The notes below the pieces were generated by a model. The model did no database searches and was not told where the DNA came from. It saw nothing but the letters and a program-made list of their open reading frames with translations. Positions 16,924 through 25,588 of a stretch of 64,000 nt of DNA are shown here, piece by piece (the stretch's first letter is position 1; each line of letters starts with the position of its first letter). A program made the position numbers and the translations under genes. Location of the stretch: contig NZ_JAGYPL010000002.1 of the NCBI RefSeq assembly GCF_018343715.1, positions 186,001-250,000 on the forward strand, read 5' to 3'. The stretch is from Bacillus sp. FJAT-49711 (GTDB lineage Bacteria; Bacillota; Bacilli; Bacillales; Bacillaceae_C).

Positions 16924-17589
16924 ATGGCTTATCGGAGCGAATTCTATACTTTTGATCAAGATAAACCAGTCCCTATTGTCATTCGGAATTATACAAAAGA
17001 AGACTTTGACGAACTAATTCAAATTCAGGCTGAATGTTTTCCACCGCCTTTTCCATCTGACTTATGGTGGAATAAAGAGCAATTGACGAATCATGTTACA
17101 TTGTTTCCTGAAGGCGCCTTATGTGTGGAAGTGGATGGCGAATTAGCAGGATCTTTAACAGGGGTTTGCGTCCATTTTGACCCTGCCCATCCAACTCATA
17201 AATGGGAAGAGATAACGGATAGTGGTTATATTCGCAACCATGACCCACAAGGAAATACGCTCTATATTGTTGATATTAGTGTTAGGCCAAAGTTTCGGAA
17301 GCTTGGCCTTGGCAAATGGTTGATGGAGTCGATGTATCAAGTAGTCATTCAGCTTCGTCTTGACCGTTTACTCGGCGGTGGCAGGATGCCGGGCTATCAT
17401 AAAGTGGCGGATCAATTGACGCCGAATGAATATATAGGTGCCGTCCTTAAAGGAGAAATGAAGGATCCTGTTATCTCCTTCCTTTTAAAGTGTGGCCGGA
17501 CACCCGTGTCCATTATCGAAGATTACTTAGATGATGAGGAATCCCTTAATTATGCTGTTTTAATGGAATGGAAAAACCCGTTTAGATAG
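16924..17589 (+). CDS. GNAT family N-acetyltransferase, nitrilase partner
   Basis: A 221-residue GNAT protein. The acetyl-CoA site is visible as VDISVRPKFRKLGLGKWLMES near residues 118-138 (R-x-x-GLG type), after the strand GNTLYI. An ORF is open from 16867 inside the nitrilase gene, but AGAGGG at 16912-16917 points to ATG 16924 (MAYRSEF). Spacing to the nitrilase stop is 10 nt, so cotranslation is likely. Later motifs (LGGGRMPGYHK) are unlike the common RimI type and could define the acceptor site. The substrate is unknown, presumably the amine or acid linked to the nitrilase reaction. Confidence 0.85.
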   Translation: MAYRSEFYTFDQDKPVPIVIRNYTKEDFDELIQIQAECFPPPFPSDLWWNKEQLTNHVTLFPEGALCVEVDGELAGSLTGVCVHFDPAHPTHKWEEITDSGYIRNHDPQGNTLYIVDISVRPKFRKLGLGKWLMESMYQVVIQLRLDRLLGGGRMPGYHKVADQLTPNEYIGAVLKGEMKDPVISFLLKCGRTPVSIIEDYLDDEESLNYAVLMEWKNPFR

Positions 17590-17606
17590 AGAGGAGAATA
17601 AAGTTC

Positions 17607-18278
17607 ATGGAATACAGAAGAATTACGAGTATTAAAGACCCATTTTTTGTAAAAATGCATGATTTAATGAAAGAGGTTTTTCCACCAGAAGAGGTGCTCG
17701 AATTTGACTTATGGAAAGAGCCATTAGAAGACCCTGGTATTAGAGTGTTTGTCGCTGTTCTAAACGATGAAGTAGTTGGGGCTACAGAATATCGCTACTA
17801 TCCTGATTGGAATATCGCGATGACAGACTTCACGATTATTGGCCGTCCTGGTTTAAGTCTTGGCCGATTTTTAGCTCGAAATCGCGAAAAGGATCTTCAT
17901 ACGCTGGCGAAAGAAAATGGAAAAGAGTTGTTTGGTATGTTTGCAGAAATTTACGATCCATATCAGCTTGAAGATCATGAATTTGGCGGTGTGAAACCAA
18001 TGAATCCATTCGTACGCCGTGAAGTTTTATCCCATCTCGGATACAAACGTACTGATTTATCCTATGTTCACCCGTCTTGGGAAAATAACGGAGAAGCTGT
18101 AAAGGGACTTGATTTTTGCTTCATGCCAACGGATGAAAATGTATCGGAAATTTCAGCGAGTCTCGTTGCAGACTTTTTAACAAATTATTACTCCGTTTTA
18201 TCGAACAAGCCTCAAGAATGGGTGCAAATGGTGGAAGATATTAAAAACAAAGAAAGCATACGATTACTGCCGTTATAA
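17607..18278 (+). CDS. Second GNAT-like acetyltransferase of the nitrilase operon
   Basis: A 223-residue protein with a divergent GNAT fold: N-terminal strand-helix (FVKMHDLMKEVFPPEEVLEF), a beta strand pair VFVAVLNDEVVGATEYRYY, and GRPGLSLGRFLARNREKDL in place of the usual RxxGxG loop, followed by a long C-terminal part with FGGVKPMNPFVRREVLSHLGYKR. It follows the first GNAT gene by 17 nt with AGAGAGGAG as ribosome site, and ends the operon ahead of a strong terminator. Function is inferred only from fold and context; it might bind rather than acetylate because its acetyl-CoA loop is atypical. Confidence 0.75.
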   Translation: MEYRRITSIKDPFFVKMHDLMKEVFPPEEVLEFDLWKEPLEDPGIRVFVAVLNDEVVGATEYRYYPDWNIAMTDFTIIGRPGLSLGRFLARNREKDLHTLAKENGKELFGMFAEIYDPYQLEDHEFGGVKPMNPFVRREVLSHLGYKRTDLSYVHPSWENNGEAVKGLDFCFMPTDENVSEISASLVADFLTNYYSVLSNKPQEWVQMVEDIKNKESIRLLPL

Positions 18279-18283
18279 TGATG

Positions 18284-18315
18284 AAAGCCGCTGTTTACAC
18301 TCAGCGGCTTTTATG
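18284..18315 (+). terminator. Terminator of the nitrilase-GNAT operon
   Basis: Perfect 10-bp GC-rich stem AAAGCCGCTG (18284-18293) with CAGCGGCTTT (18302-18311), 8-nt loop, then TATG. It overlaps the 3' end of the convergent membrane protein gene and probably serves both. Confidence 0.75.
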
Positions 18316-18771
18316 TCCCCTTATTTTTTCAGCGAAAAATTGAAAGCCATATAAAAGCAATGAGTCAAAAAATAAAAGAAGGGATAATTGAATTTTTTTC
18401 ATGCGGACCAATGATGCGATTCCGAATTTTGTCAGCCACTTATCTATTAAAAAATATGTGAAAAATGAATCTATAATTACATTTATAATTAAATATCGAA
18501 AAATTTTGCCATATGTAAATTTAAGAATCCACATGGAACCAACCATGAATGGTCCCCATACAAAAGGAAAGGAACCTGATAATTTAGGATGAAGTTTTTC
18601 ATACCACCACCACCAAGCTCTTTTATGAGCTATACCATTTTCCAAACGTGTGAGGAATACACTAAATAAGCCAACAGGAAGAAATCTTTTGAATGAACTT
18701 TTTCCAAATGAAAGAAGTGATAGCCACGAAATGACCAACATCAGGATTAATAATAATTTGTTACGTCTCAT
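18301..18771 (-). CDS. Small multi-pass membrane protein, unknown function
   Basis: A 156-residue protein with about four hydrophobic segments (LLLILMLVISWLSLLSF near the N-terminus, then near residues 75-90, 95-115 and 130-150). An aromatic cluster RAWWWWYEKLHP lies between the first two. The family is not recognised with certainty; it resembles small Bacillus membrane proteins such as those at 50396-51381 and 52955-53416 in size and topology. The start at 18771 is chosen over the GTG at 18792, which has no ribosome site; GAGAGGAT precedes the ATG by 11 nt. Its stop codon is inside the operon terminator of the opposite strand. Confidence 0.6.
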   Translation of the reverse strand: MRRNKLLLILMLVISWLSLLSFGKSSFKRFLPVGLFSVFLTRLENGIAHKRAWWWWYEKLHPKLSGSFPFVWGPFMVGSMWILKFTYGKIFRYLIINVIIDSFFTYFLIDKWLTKFGIASLVRMKKIQLSLLLFFDSLLLYGFQFFAEKIRGHKSR

Positions 18772-18905
18772 TAATTTCAGGCATCCTCTCACATGAACTG
18801 TGAAAGTAGTATTTCCTGAAATGAGGAAAATATGTGGAAATAATTAGAAGCATGGACGTGCTCATCATAAAGTAACCCCCTGCCTATAAGGGAGAGGGCC
18901 GTTTA

Positions 18906-20309
18906 TTAAGCAACAAAATCTTGTTTGTCGATATCTTTAGCTTCTTTTTTAATATAAAATTTTCCTCGCGTAAAAATCGCGATGATGACGGTAAGGATAG
19001 CGGCCAAAATAGCGGCAAAGAAAGCGGCCGTGCTTTGAAGAAATGTTCCCATAAAGCCTAAAGCGGCAATGGTGCCAAGCACACTAGAAATGACAAGGGA
19101 CAAGACGCCGACAGGATTCCATTTATGCAAGTACTCTTGGCGTGCTTCATAATATCGAGGGCCCATTTTCAATAGTTTTTTTACAATCGTTGCATCTGTT
19201 ACTAAGATCGCAGCCCACGACAATAGAAAAACTCCTTGGAACGTCATAACGGCTTCCAAGTGATTAACAATATTCATAAGCATTAAAATCATTGCGGATA
19301 CTCCAGTAACGACAACCCAAAAACGTCTGCCTGGGGTGAATTTAAAAATATTTTCAAAGAAATTTGATAACGATAAAGAACCACTATAAATGTTTGTCAC
19401 GTTAATTCTAACTTGAGTGAGTATGGTAAATAACGCACCCCAAATACCTAAAAGAAGGACGATATACACTCCAGGGTTCGGTTCGCCGAGACGAACACCA
19501 AACCAGATTCCGAGGCCTCCCATTACTCCGAAACAAAAAATCTGAGGTATAAAACCAATCGCAAAGATCCCGAATTTATGATCTTTCGGTTTTAAAAATC
19601 GTGCATAATCAGATGCGAGTAGAGGGGTAAGTCCCATAATTCCATGCTGCATACCGATACAAAGTAATAAGGCAGTTCCGCCCACGTGAACCCCTTCCGG
19701 CATATAAGTCCAAAAAGCCCCATCGAAGCTTGAAGGCTTCATCGCGGCCATAATGATGGCAGCTATCAAAAATAGGAAAAATAGAGGCAAGGACCATTTT
19801 TGTAATTTATCGAGTTGTTTGATTCCAAACCAATTTAATGGAATGACGATCGTTCCGAAGAAAAGAATGAGTGCCCATTTGGGGATTGAGGGGAAGAATT
19901 CGTATACGGCTGTAACTAATATTAGCCCTTCCAATGCACAATACATAATAAAGTTCGTCGCGTAAATAAAGGAAGTTAAGGATGCTCCAATATAACCAAA
20001 CCCTCCTCCTCTGGATAGAAGGTTAACATTCATTCCCGACTTTGCAGATAAGTGGGCTATGAACGTTCCGAGAATTCCCGCAACAATAATCGCATAAACC
20101 GCTGAAATAATCGCATTGATTGCACCAAATTTAAGTGCCATCACACTTCCCATTTGAAAATAGAAAATGGCTGTTGCAATTCCAAAAGTAATATTGGTAA
20201 TGCTCATCCACCCCATATTTCTTTTGTTGCGTGGTACGCGGTCTAATGAATAATCATCGCCTAACATTTGGTTGCTTTCTTTGTGATCTCTAGTTGTAGT
20301 CAAATCCAT
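18906..20309 (-). CDS. NCS1 family nucleobase/cation symporter (cytosine permease-like)
   Basis: A 467-residue transporter with 12 predicted membrane segments. NCS1 features are present: a cytoplasmic N-terminus with SLDRVPRNKRNMGW, TM1 motif FGIATAIFYFQMG, and LLSRGGGFGYIGASL in TM3. It is closest in pattern to the CodB/PuuP-type purine or pyrimidine permeases; a hydroxymethylpyrimidine or cytosine substrate is possible. The ribosome site AGGAGATG precedes ATG. It is monocistronic, with no deaminase or nucleosidase gene beside it, so the substrate cannot be inferred from context. No purine riboswitch was recognised upstream. Confidence 0.85.
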   Translation of the reverse strand: MDLTTTRDHKESNQMLGDDYSLDRVPRNKRNMGWMSITNITFGIATAIFYFQMGSVMALKFGAINAIISAVYAIIVAGILGTFIAHLSAKSGMNVNLLSRGGGFGYIGASLTSFIYATNFIMYCALEGLILVTAVYEFFPSIPKWALILFFGTIVIPLNWFGIKQLDKLQKWSLPLFFLFLIAAIIMAAMKPSSFDGAFWTYMPEGVHVGGTALLLCIGMQHGIMGLTPLLASDYARFLKPKDHKFGIFAIGFIPQIFCFGVMGGLGIWFGVRLGEPNPGVYIVLLLGIWGALFTILTQVRINVTNIYSGSLSLSNFFENIFKFTPGRRFWVVVTGVSAMILMLMNIVNHLEAVMTFQGVFLLSWAAILVTDATIVKKLLKMGPRYYEARQEYLHKWNPVGVLSLVISSVLGTIAALGFMGTFLQSTAAFFAAILAAILTVIIAIFTRGKFYIKKEAKDIDKQDFVA

Positions 20310-20655
20310 CGAATCATCTCCTTTTTGTGTATGTCTTCACATGGCAGACTTATCAGCCTCTCTTTCACAAAAAACACAACGTTTTAATGTTATCGAAATA
20401 ATGTATATTACACAAATTCCAATTTTCTGCGAATTATAGAATGATCAAGGGCTAAACGCAATGGATCTTCCATATACTCCGTCTATCGTACGATTTTACT
20501 CGATTGCTTAGGAAAGCTTAATCATTAATACGTGTTTGTGTACTAGCCTAGATAACATTCTTGTTGAAAACGAGAAATATGATAGACTCGACTAAAGAAT
20601 ATAAATACATGGTTTGCAATGAAATGATTGATATTGAGAAAGGAAGTGCAAAACA
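20310..20655. other. Divergent intergenic region, nothing recognised
   Basis: 346 bp between the NCS1 permease and the AlkD-like gene. It must hold both promoters, but I could not place convincing -35/-10 pairs or a known riboswitch. A weak AGGAAGTG-type ribosome site precedes the gene at 20656. Confidence 0.4.
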
Positions 20656-21363
20656 ATGGATTTTGAAACAGTTATGCAGGAGCTTGAAGCCCTCGGCAAG
20701 GAGCGAATGAAAAAAATATACATATCCAATGGTGCACGCGAGCCGCTTTTTGGCGTGGCGACAGGTGCTATGAAACCAATTGCAAAGAAAATTAAAATAG
20801 ATCAAGCTTTAGCTGAAGAACTTTATGCTACCGGCAACTACGATGCCATGTACTTTGCCGGTATTATTGCCGACCCAAAAGCTATGACTGAGACGGATTA
20901 CGATCGTTGGATGGATGGTGCTTATTTTTATATGCTGTCCGATTATGTAGTGGCCGTCACTTTATCAGAGTCAAATATTGCACAAGACGTTGCGGATAAA
21001 TGGATTGCGAGCGGCGATGAACTGAAGATGTCAGCGGGCTGGAGCTGCTATTGCTGGCTATTAGGAAATCGAAAAGACAGTGAATTTAGCGAAAGCAAAA
21101 TTTCCAATATGCTTGACATTGTGAAAAATACGATTCACGATTCTCCAGAACGAACGAAATCAGCTATGAATAATTTTCTCTATACTGTAGGGATTTCATA
21201 TGTGCCGCTTCATGAAAAGGCAGTCGAAACCGCACAGGCAGTTGGTATCGTTGAAGTCAAGCGAGAAAAGAAAAAAAGCAGCCTCCTAAATGCTTACGAA
21301 AGTATTCAAAAAGAAATGGATAGAGGAAAGCTTGGTTTTAAACGCAAATATGTTAGATGTTAA
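20656..21363 (+). CDS. DNA alkylation repair protein, AlkD-like HEAT repeats
   Basis: A 235-residue all-helical protein of the DNA alkylation repair (AlkC/AlkD) family: repeated helical pairs with GNYDAMYFAGIIADPKAMTE, YDRWMDGAYFYMLSDYVVAV and ERTKSAMNNFLYTVGISY. Known AlkD enzymes remove positively charged alkylated bases without base flipping. This protein has the YVVAV and GWSCYCWLLGN segments at the expected places but I cannot confirm the catalytic Asp/Trp set by eye, so it may be one of the family members without glycosylase activity. It is a single gene with no adaptive-response neighbours. Confidence 0.8.
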   Translation: MDFETVMQELEALGKERMKKIYISNGAREPLFGVATGAMKPIAKKIKIDQALAEELYATGNYDAMYFAGIIADPKAMTETDYDRWMDGAYFYMLSDYVVAVTLSESNIAQDVADKWIASGDELKMSAGWSCYCWLLGNRKDSEFSESKISNMLDIVKNTIHDSPERTKSAMNNFLYTVGISYVPLHEKAVETAQAVGIVEVKREKKKSSLLNAYESIQKEMDRGKLGFKRKYVRC

Positions 21364-21550
21364 CAAGTAGGTGCTTATCTAGGTGTTGGTCCACGAAGGA
21401 TTGACACCCTTTTTGATGAATGGCAGTTATCCATAGCAGAATAAGCATAGAACTTTATCACTTTTTACTAGCTTATCGATATCCAAATCTATTTCTTTTG
21501 AAGCAATTCTATCAACTATGAATCTGCCTTCTAATTTTAGAGAACAGAAA

Positions 21551-21579
21551 TTGACAAAATATGCTAAAATGAGCATAAA
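21551..21579 (+). promoter_or_regulatory. Probable sigma-A promoter of the sugar-sensing operon
   Basis: TTGACA (21551-21556), 17-bp spacer, CATAAA (21574-21579). It is 16 nt ahead of the GTG start, leaving a very short leader that contains AAGGAG at 21584-21589. Confidence 0.55.
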
Positions 21580-21595
21580 GTAGTAAGGAGAAGGG

Positions 21596-22585
21596 GTGAT
21601 ACATCTCTTGCGTAAATTAGCTATTGCCACACTTAGTTTATTTTGTGTCGTCCTTTTTTATTTTACGATTCATTCAGGAAGTAAAGTTTTTAAATCGGAT
21701 TGGGAGTTGCCTACAACTGCAGAATATGTGGATACAAAGCATCGTCTAGTATTAATCACACAGGAGCTAGAAACGCCTTTTTGGGATAAGGTTGCAAAAT
21801 CTGCATTGGAGCAGGCGAAGCAGGAATCCGCTAGTTTAGAAGTTTGGGGAAGCTACGGCAACAACCGAGACGATTTTTTGAAAAAAATTGAAATCGCTAT
21901 CTATTCGCAAGTGGATGGAATTATCGTACAGGGCTTGGACACGGATGAGTTTAAAACCTTGACGAAAATAAAAGCCGCCTCTTATGGGCTGCCCATTATT
22001 ACAATCGCAAACGATGTTCCTATGGGTGAAAGTCTTAGGAAGTCGTATGTCGGCTCAGATCAATACTTAGCTGGGAAAATGATTGGTGGACAGTTAGTTG
22101 CGGATATGGGTACTGAAGGGGAAGTAGCGATCATGGTTGACATCCAACATCAATATTTCCAAGACGAGCGCTTGTCAGGAATTAAAGAAGTATTGCAGGA
22201 ATATCCAAAAATAAACATTATTGAAATCGAGACACAGGATACGAGAGAGCAAGTCATTGCAAACACGAAAAACGTATTAAACACGAACCCGAATATAGAT
22301 GCTTTTATTGCGATTAATGCAGATATACTCCCTGCTATGATTCAAGAGATCGAAAGCAGATCACAAATTGAACTTTATTTCATTTATGCATGTGACGATA
22401 ATTATGAATCAGCATCATTGCTTAATCAGGGGAAGATCGACGGATTCATTGAGCAGTCTCCAGAAGAGATGGGAACGATGAGTGTAAAACTGCTTTTAGA
22501 ATGGCTAAATAATGAAAAAGTGCCGCTTGATTTAAATGGATATCTAACTGATATTCGAATTGTAAAGGCGATGGATGCAAGATGA
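21596..22585 (+). CDS. Membrane-anchored sugar-binding sensor protein (XylFII-like)
   Basis: A 329-residue periplasmic-binding-protein family member with an uncleaved N-terminal anchor (about residues 7-24) and no lipobox. The type I binding fold is clear: HRLVLITQELETPFWDKVAK, VDGIIVQGLD, PIITIANDVP and YVGSDQYLAGKMIGGQL. It is followed by a 4-nt overlap with the LytS-type kinase gene, then a YesN-type regulator. In Clostridium beijerinckii the XylFII-LytS/YesN system senses xylose outside the cell, XylFII binding the kinase's outer domain; the gene order here is the same. GTG start, AAGGAG 6 nt before it. Xylose as ligand is inference. Confidence 0.8.
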   Translation: MIHLLRKLAIATLSLFCVVLFYFTIHSGSKVFKSDWELPTTAEYVDTKHRLVLITQELETPFWDKVAKSALEQAKQESASLEVWGSYGNNRDDFLKKIEIAIYSQVDGIIVQGLDTDEFKTLTKIKAASYGLPIITIANDVPMGESLRKSYVGSDQYLAGKMIGGQLVADMGTEGEVAIMVDIQHQYFQDERLSGIKEVLQEYPKINIIEIETQDTREQVIANTKNVLNTNPNIDAFIAINADILPAMIQEIESRSQIELYFIYACDDNYESASLLNQGKIDGFIEQSPEEMGTMSVKLLLEWLNNEKVPLDLNGYLTDIRIVKAMDAR

Positions 22586-24048
22586 ACAGTATTCAGAAAA
22601 AAATATTAGTGCTCGTCATAGCGGTTTTATTTATTATGGTGGCCATTTGGATTTCACTCACCTACTATAATCAAAAAATGCAAAATCAATACAATGAAAT
22701 ATTAGAACGCTATTTAATGATGAACGAAGTGACAAGTGAAAGTCAGCAAATTGTAGCTGCTCTTAATAACTATTTAATTGAACCAACAGAAGTTAATTTA
22801 AAGGAGCTTAATCTGAATAAAGAAAAGATTATAAGGACAAAAGATGAAGTTTCAAAGTTTCGGAATATCGATAATGATAATGCGCTGACAAACTATGAAA
22901 ACTTAATCGACAGTCTTGTGGAAACAACGAATCAGTCCGTCCTGACCCGTACGGAGCAGCAAACAGAAGATTACTTGAGTGCATTTTCTGAAGCAAGTCG
23001 TGTTTCAAAATATATTTCTGAAATGACCCTTACATTAATTGACACAGAACTTAAAACGTATGATCGTTTTTATCGCAGTATTATCGATAGTTCGGAAGAA
23101 TTAAGAATGCTGGGAATTTGGCTGCTGCTTTTGATTACTTTGCTGCTACTGTTATTAGCTCATTGGTTTTCGATAAGAATCACAAGGCCGGTCAATAAAT
23201 TAACGGAAGCAGCACATGAACTATCATTAGGTCGATTTGATTTAAAAATTGAAGTAGACTCCGATGATGAAATCTCATTTCTCGCTAAAACATTCGATAA
23301 GATGCGCATCAATATTAATAACTATTTATCTGAAATAAAACAGAAGGCACAGCTAGAAAATGAACTCCAGCAAAGTAAGCTGCTATTACAGGAAAGTCAG
23401 CTTCGCAGCTTGCAAAGTCAGATTAATCCTCATTTCCTTTATAACACACTGGACATACTATCTAAAAAGGCGTATTTAGAAGGATCTGAAGAAACAAGCG
23501 ATCTGTTAGTTAGTGTTGCCGGACTTTTACGCTATAACCTTAATAAATTAGAAAACTCTGCTGCGCTATTTGAAGAGGTACAAGTTCTTAAACAATACAT
23601 AGATATTCAAAATGCAAGATTTACAGATAGGCTGCATTTTCAGATGGAAATTGATGAATCTTGTTTATCTATAAAAATTCCCCGCTTAACATTACAGCCA
23701 ATTGTAGAAAATGCTGTCATCCATGCAATTGAACCGGCAGAGAATGGTGGAAGTATCTATTTTCGTGTTAAGGATGAAGCTGACTATGTGCGAATAGAGA
23801 TGGAAGATAATGGGCCAGGGATGACAGAAGAGAAAATAAAACAAATACTCCAAGTAAATAAGAAAGAAGCTGGAGGACACTTCACTGGAATTGGAATAAA
23901 TAATGTGGTGAAGCGCTTAAGTTTGTTTTACAACAGTGATGATGTATTTGAAATTGAAAGCAAAGTTGGATTCGGCACAAAGGTTATTTTAAAAATACCT
24001 AAAATGAGGAGAGTGGAAGGCATTGAAGCGACTCCTAATCGTCGATGA
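22582..24048 (+). CDS. LytS/YesM-type sensor histidine kinase
   Basis: A 488-residue kinase. TM1 is about residues 7-27, an extracellular helical sensor region about 28-172 follows, TM2 is about 176-197, then a HAMP domain (RITRPVNKLTEAAHELSLG) and a coiled coil (QLENELQQSKLLLQESQLR). The His_kinase domain has the phosphoacceptor H284 in QINPHFLYNTLD, and the HATPase_c domain has LQPIVENAVIHA (N box), EDNGPGM (G1) and GIGINNVVKRL (G2). The ATG overlaps the binding-protein stop by 4 nt, and its own 3' end overlaps the regulator gene by 26 nt. It should signal to the regulator at 24023 on sugar binding by the upstream protein. Confidence 0.92.
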   Translation: MNSIQKKILVLVIAVLFIMVAIWISLTYYNQKMQNQYNEILERYLMMNEVTSESQQIVAALNNYLIEPTEVNLKELNLNKEKIIRTKDEVSKFRNIDNDNALTNYENLIDSLVETTNQSVLTRTEQQTEDYLSAFSEASRVSKYISEMTLTLIDTELKTYDRFYRSIIDSSEELRMLGIWLLLLITLLLLLLAHWFSIRITRPVNKLTEAAHELSLGRFDLKIEVDSDDEISFLAKTFDKMRININNYLSEIKQKAQLENELQQSKLLLQESQLRSLQSQINPHFLYNTLDILSKKAYLEGSEETSDLLVSVAGLLRYNLNKLENSAALFEEVQVLKQYIDIQNARFTDRLHFQMEIDESCLSIKIPRLTLQPIVENAVIHAIEPAENGGSIYFRVKDEADYVRIEMEDNGPGMTEEKIKQILQVNKKEAGGHFTGIGINNVVKRLSLFYNSDDVFEIESKVGFGTKVILKIPKMRRVEGIEATPNRR

Positions 24049-25564
24049 TGAACAGATTGTAAGGGAAGGCTTGCAAGCCATACTTTTAAAAAGCTTTCCC
24101 GATATGGAGATAGAAGAAGCGAAAAATGGAAAAATGGCATTAGAGAAGGCGGAGTCGTTCATACCCGACTTAGTATTAATGGATATAAAGATGCCAGGTA
24201 TGAGTGGACTTGAGACGATACAGAAAATAAATGAAATAAACCCTACCATTAAGTTTATTATGATTACGGCGTATGCCGAATTTGAATATGCAAAATCAGC
24301 GATGAAGCTAGGTGTGAAGGACTATTTGCTTAAGCCAAGCAAAGCAAGTGAGGTCATACAAACTGTTAGTAAAGTCATCAATGAGATTAATGAAGAAAAA
24401 AAATCTCGACAAGAGAGCATCCTCCAACAAAATGCATTGAAAAAAGTATTAACGATTGTAGAAACGGATGTTGTCACTCAGTTATTATTCGATCATGTAC
24501 ACGAAATACACTTAGATGAGTTGGTAGGACTGTTGCATACTCCGATGACGAGCGAGAAGTTTGTTATGAGCATTTTACTGCCACATGATTCAGAAAGCTT
24601 ATATGCGGAAATTAAAAAAAGGGTTCGAAAAGTTGGAAGTGCGTGGGTTGGTACATTATATGGAAGACAAATTCCGATTATTGTATTTAGGCAGCATCAT
24701 GAGTCTTTTCGCTCTCAAGCTATTACTCTTGCACGAGAAATTTTATCTGTAGCAAATTCGGAGGATAGATCTGGCTGGTTTGTTGGAATTGGAAACGTTT
24801 GCGATTCCTTGGATAAAATACGGCAATCTTACCAAGAATCGCTTATTGCGACAAGGGATAGTTCACTTCCTGTTAAATATCTTTTTTACTCAGATATACC
24901 ATTGGCTGGTTCGAGAATAGATGGCTACCATCCAAAAAAAATTGAAAATAAATTGTTTGATCAAATTCGAAATGGACATTGGACCGACATCACGAAAGAT
25001 GTATCTGAATTAATCGGTTTTTTTGAGAATAAGGATGTAAGTCTTATCGAAACACAGCAGCGCGTTTTAGAACTGCTATGGATTATTTCTCGGGTATTAA
25101 ATGAAATCGGCGTTGAACCTGATACTCCTTTGTATTCATTTCAAATAAAAGATTTCAGGCAATTGCGCACTGAAACGAATCATTTACTAAACCAGATGTG
25201 GCAGTCTTATACTGACTATCAAAACCGAGTTGAGGATGACACGATAAAACAGATTAGACATTATATTATTGAACATTCTCATAAAGAAATTTCTTTAGAT
25301 CGCATTTCGCAAAAATTTGAACTAAGTCCCATTTATATTAGCAAGCTGTTTAAAGAACAGTTAGGTGTTAATTATATCGCGTTCTTGACGGAATGCCGAT
25401 TAGAAAAGGCAAAGAAATTGATGTTGGATCCTGAAAAAAGTTTAAAAGAAATTACATTTGATGTTGGCTACCAAGACCCCAACTATTTCAGCAAGGTTTT
25501 TAAGAAAATGTATGGCGAGTCTCCAACAGAGTATAGAAGATCATTGCTGGGAGCAAAGGCATAA
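24023..25564 (+). CDS. YesN-type response regulator (REC + AraC HTH)
   Basis: A 513-residue regulator. The receiver domain is residues 1-120 (LLIVDDEQIVREGL; phospho-acceptor D54 in LVLMDIKMPG; PSKA as the Lys region). A long helical middle part (about 130-400) contains a segment like those in YesN proteins, and the C-terminal AraC-type DNA-binding domain (about 410-510) includes ISLDRISQKFELSPIYISKLF and YQDPNYFSKVFKKMYGESP. TTG start, overlapping the kinase gene. Expected targets are the downstream binding-protein gene and the xylFGH genes at 28987, as in other XylFII-LytS/YesN systems. Confidence 0.92.
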   Translation: MKRLLIVDDEQIVREGLQAILLKSFPDMEIEEAKNGKMALEKAESFIPDLVLMDIKMPGMSGLETIQKINEINPTIKFIMITAYAEFEYAKSAMKLGVKDYLLKPSKASEVIQTVSKVINEINEEKKSRQESILQQNALKKVLTIVETDVVTQLLFDHVHEIHLDELVGLLHTPMTSEKFVMSILLPHDSESLYAEIKKRVRKVGSAWVGTLYGRQIPIIVFRQHHESFRSQAITLAREILSVANSEDRSGWFVGIGNVCDSLDKIRQSYQESLIATRDSSLPVKYLFYSDIPLAGSRIDGYHPKKIENKLFDQIRNGHWTDITKDVSELIGFFENKDVSLIETQQRVLELLWIISRVLNEIGVEPDTPLYSFQIKDFRQLRTETNHLLNQMWQSYTDYQNRVEDDTIKQIRHYIIEHSHKEISLDRISQKFELSPIYISKLFKEQLGVNYIAFLTECRLEKAKKLMLDPEKSLKEITFDVGYQDPNYFSKVFKKMYGESPTEYRRSLLGAKA

Positions 25565-25588
25565 CTAGAATGAAATGGTGTGAAATGA

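Noticed and set aside
20310-20560. Purine riboswitch before the NCS1 permease
   Set aside because: The conserved loop and junction bases of the purine aptamer are absent on the minus strand.
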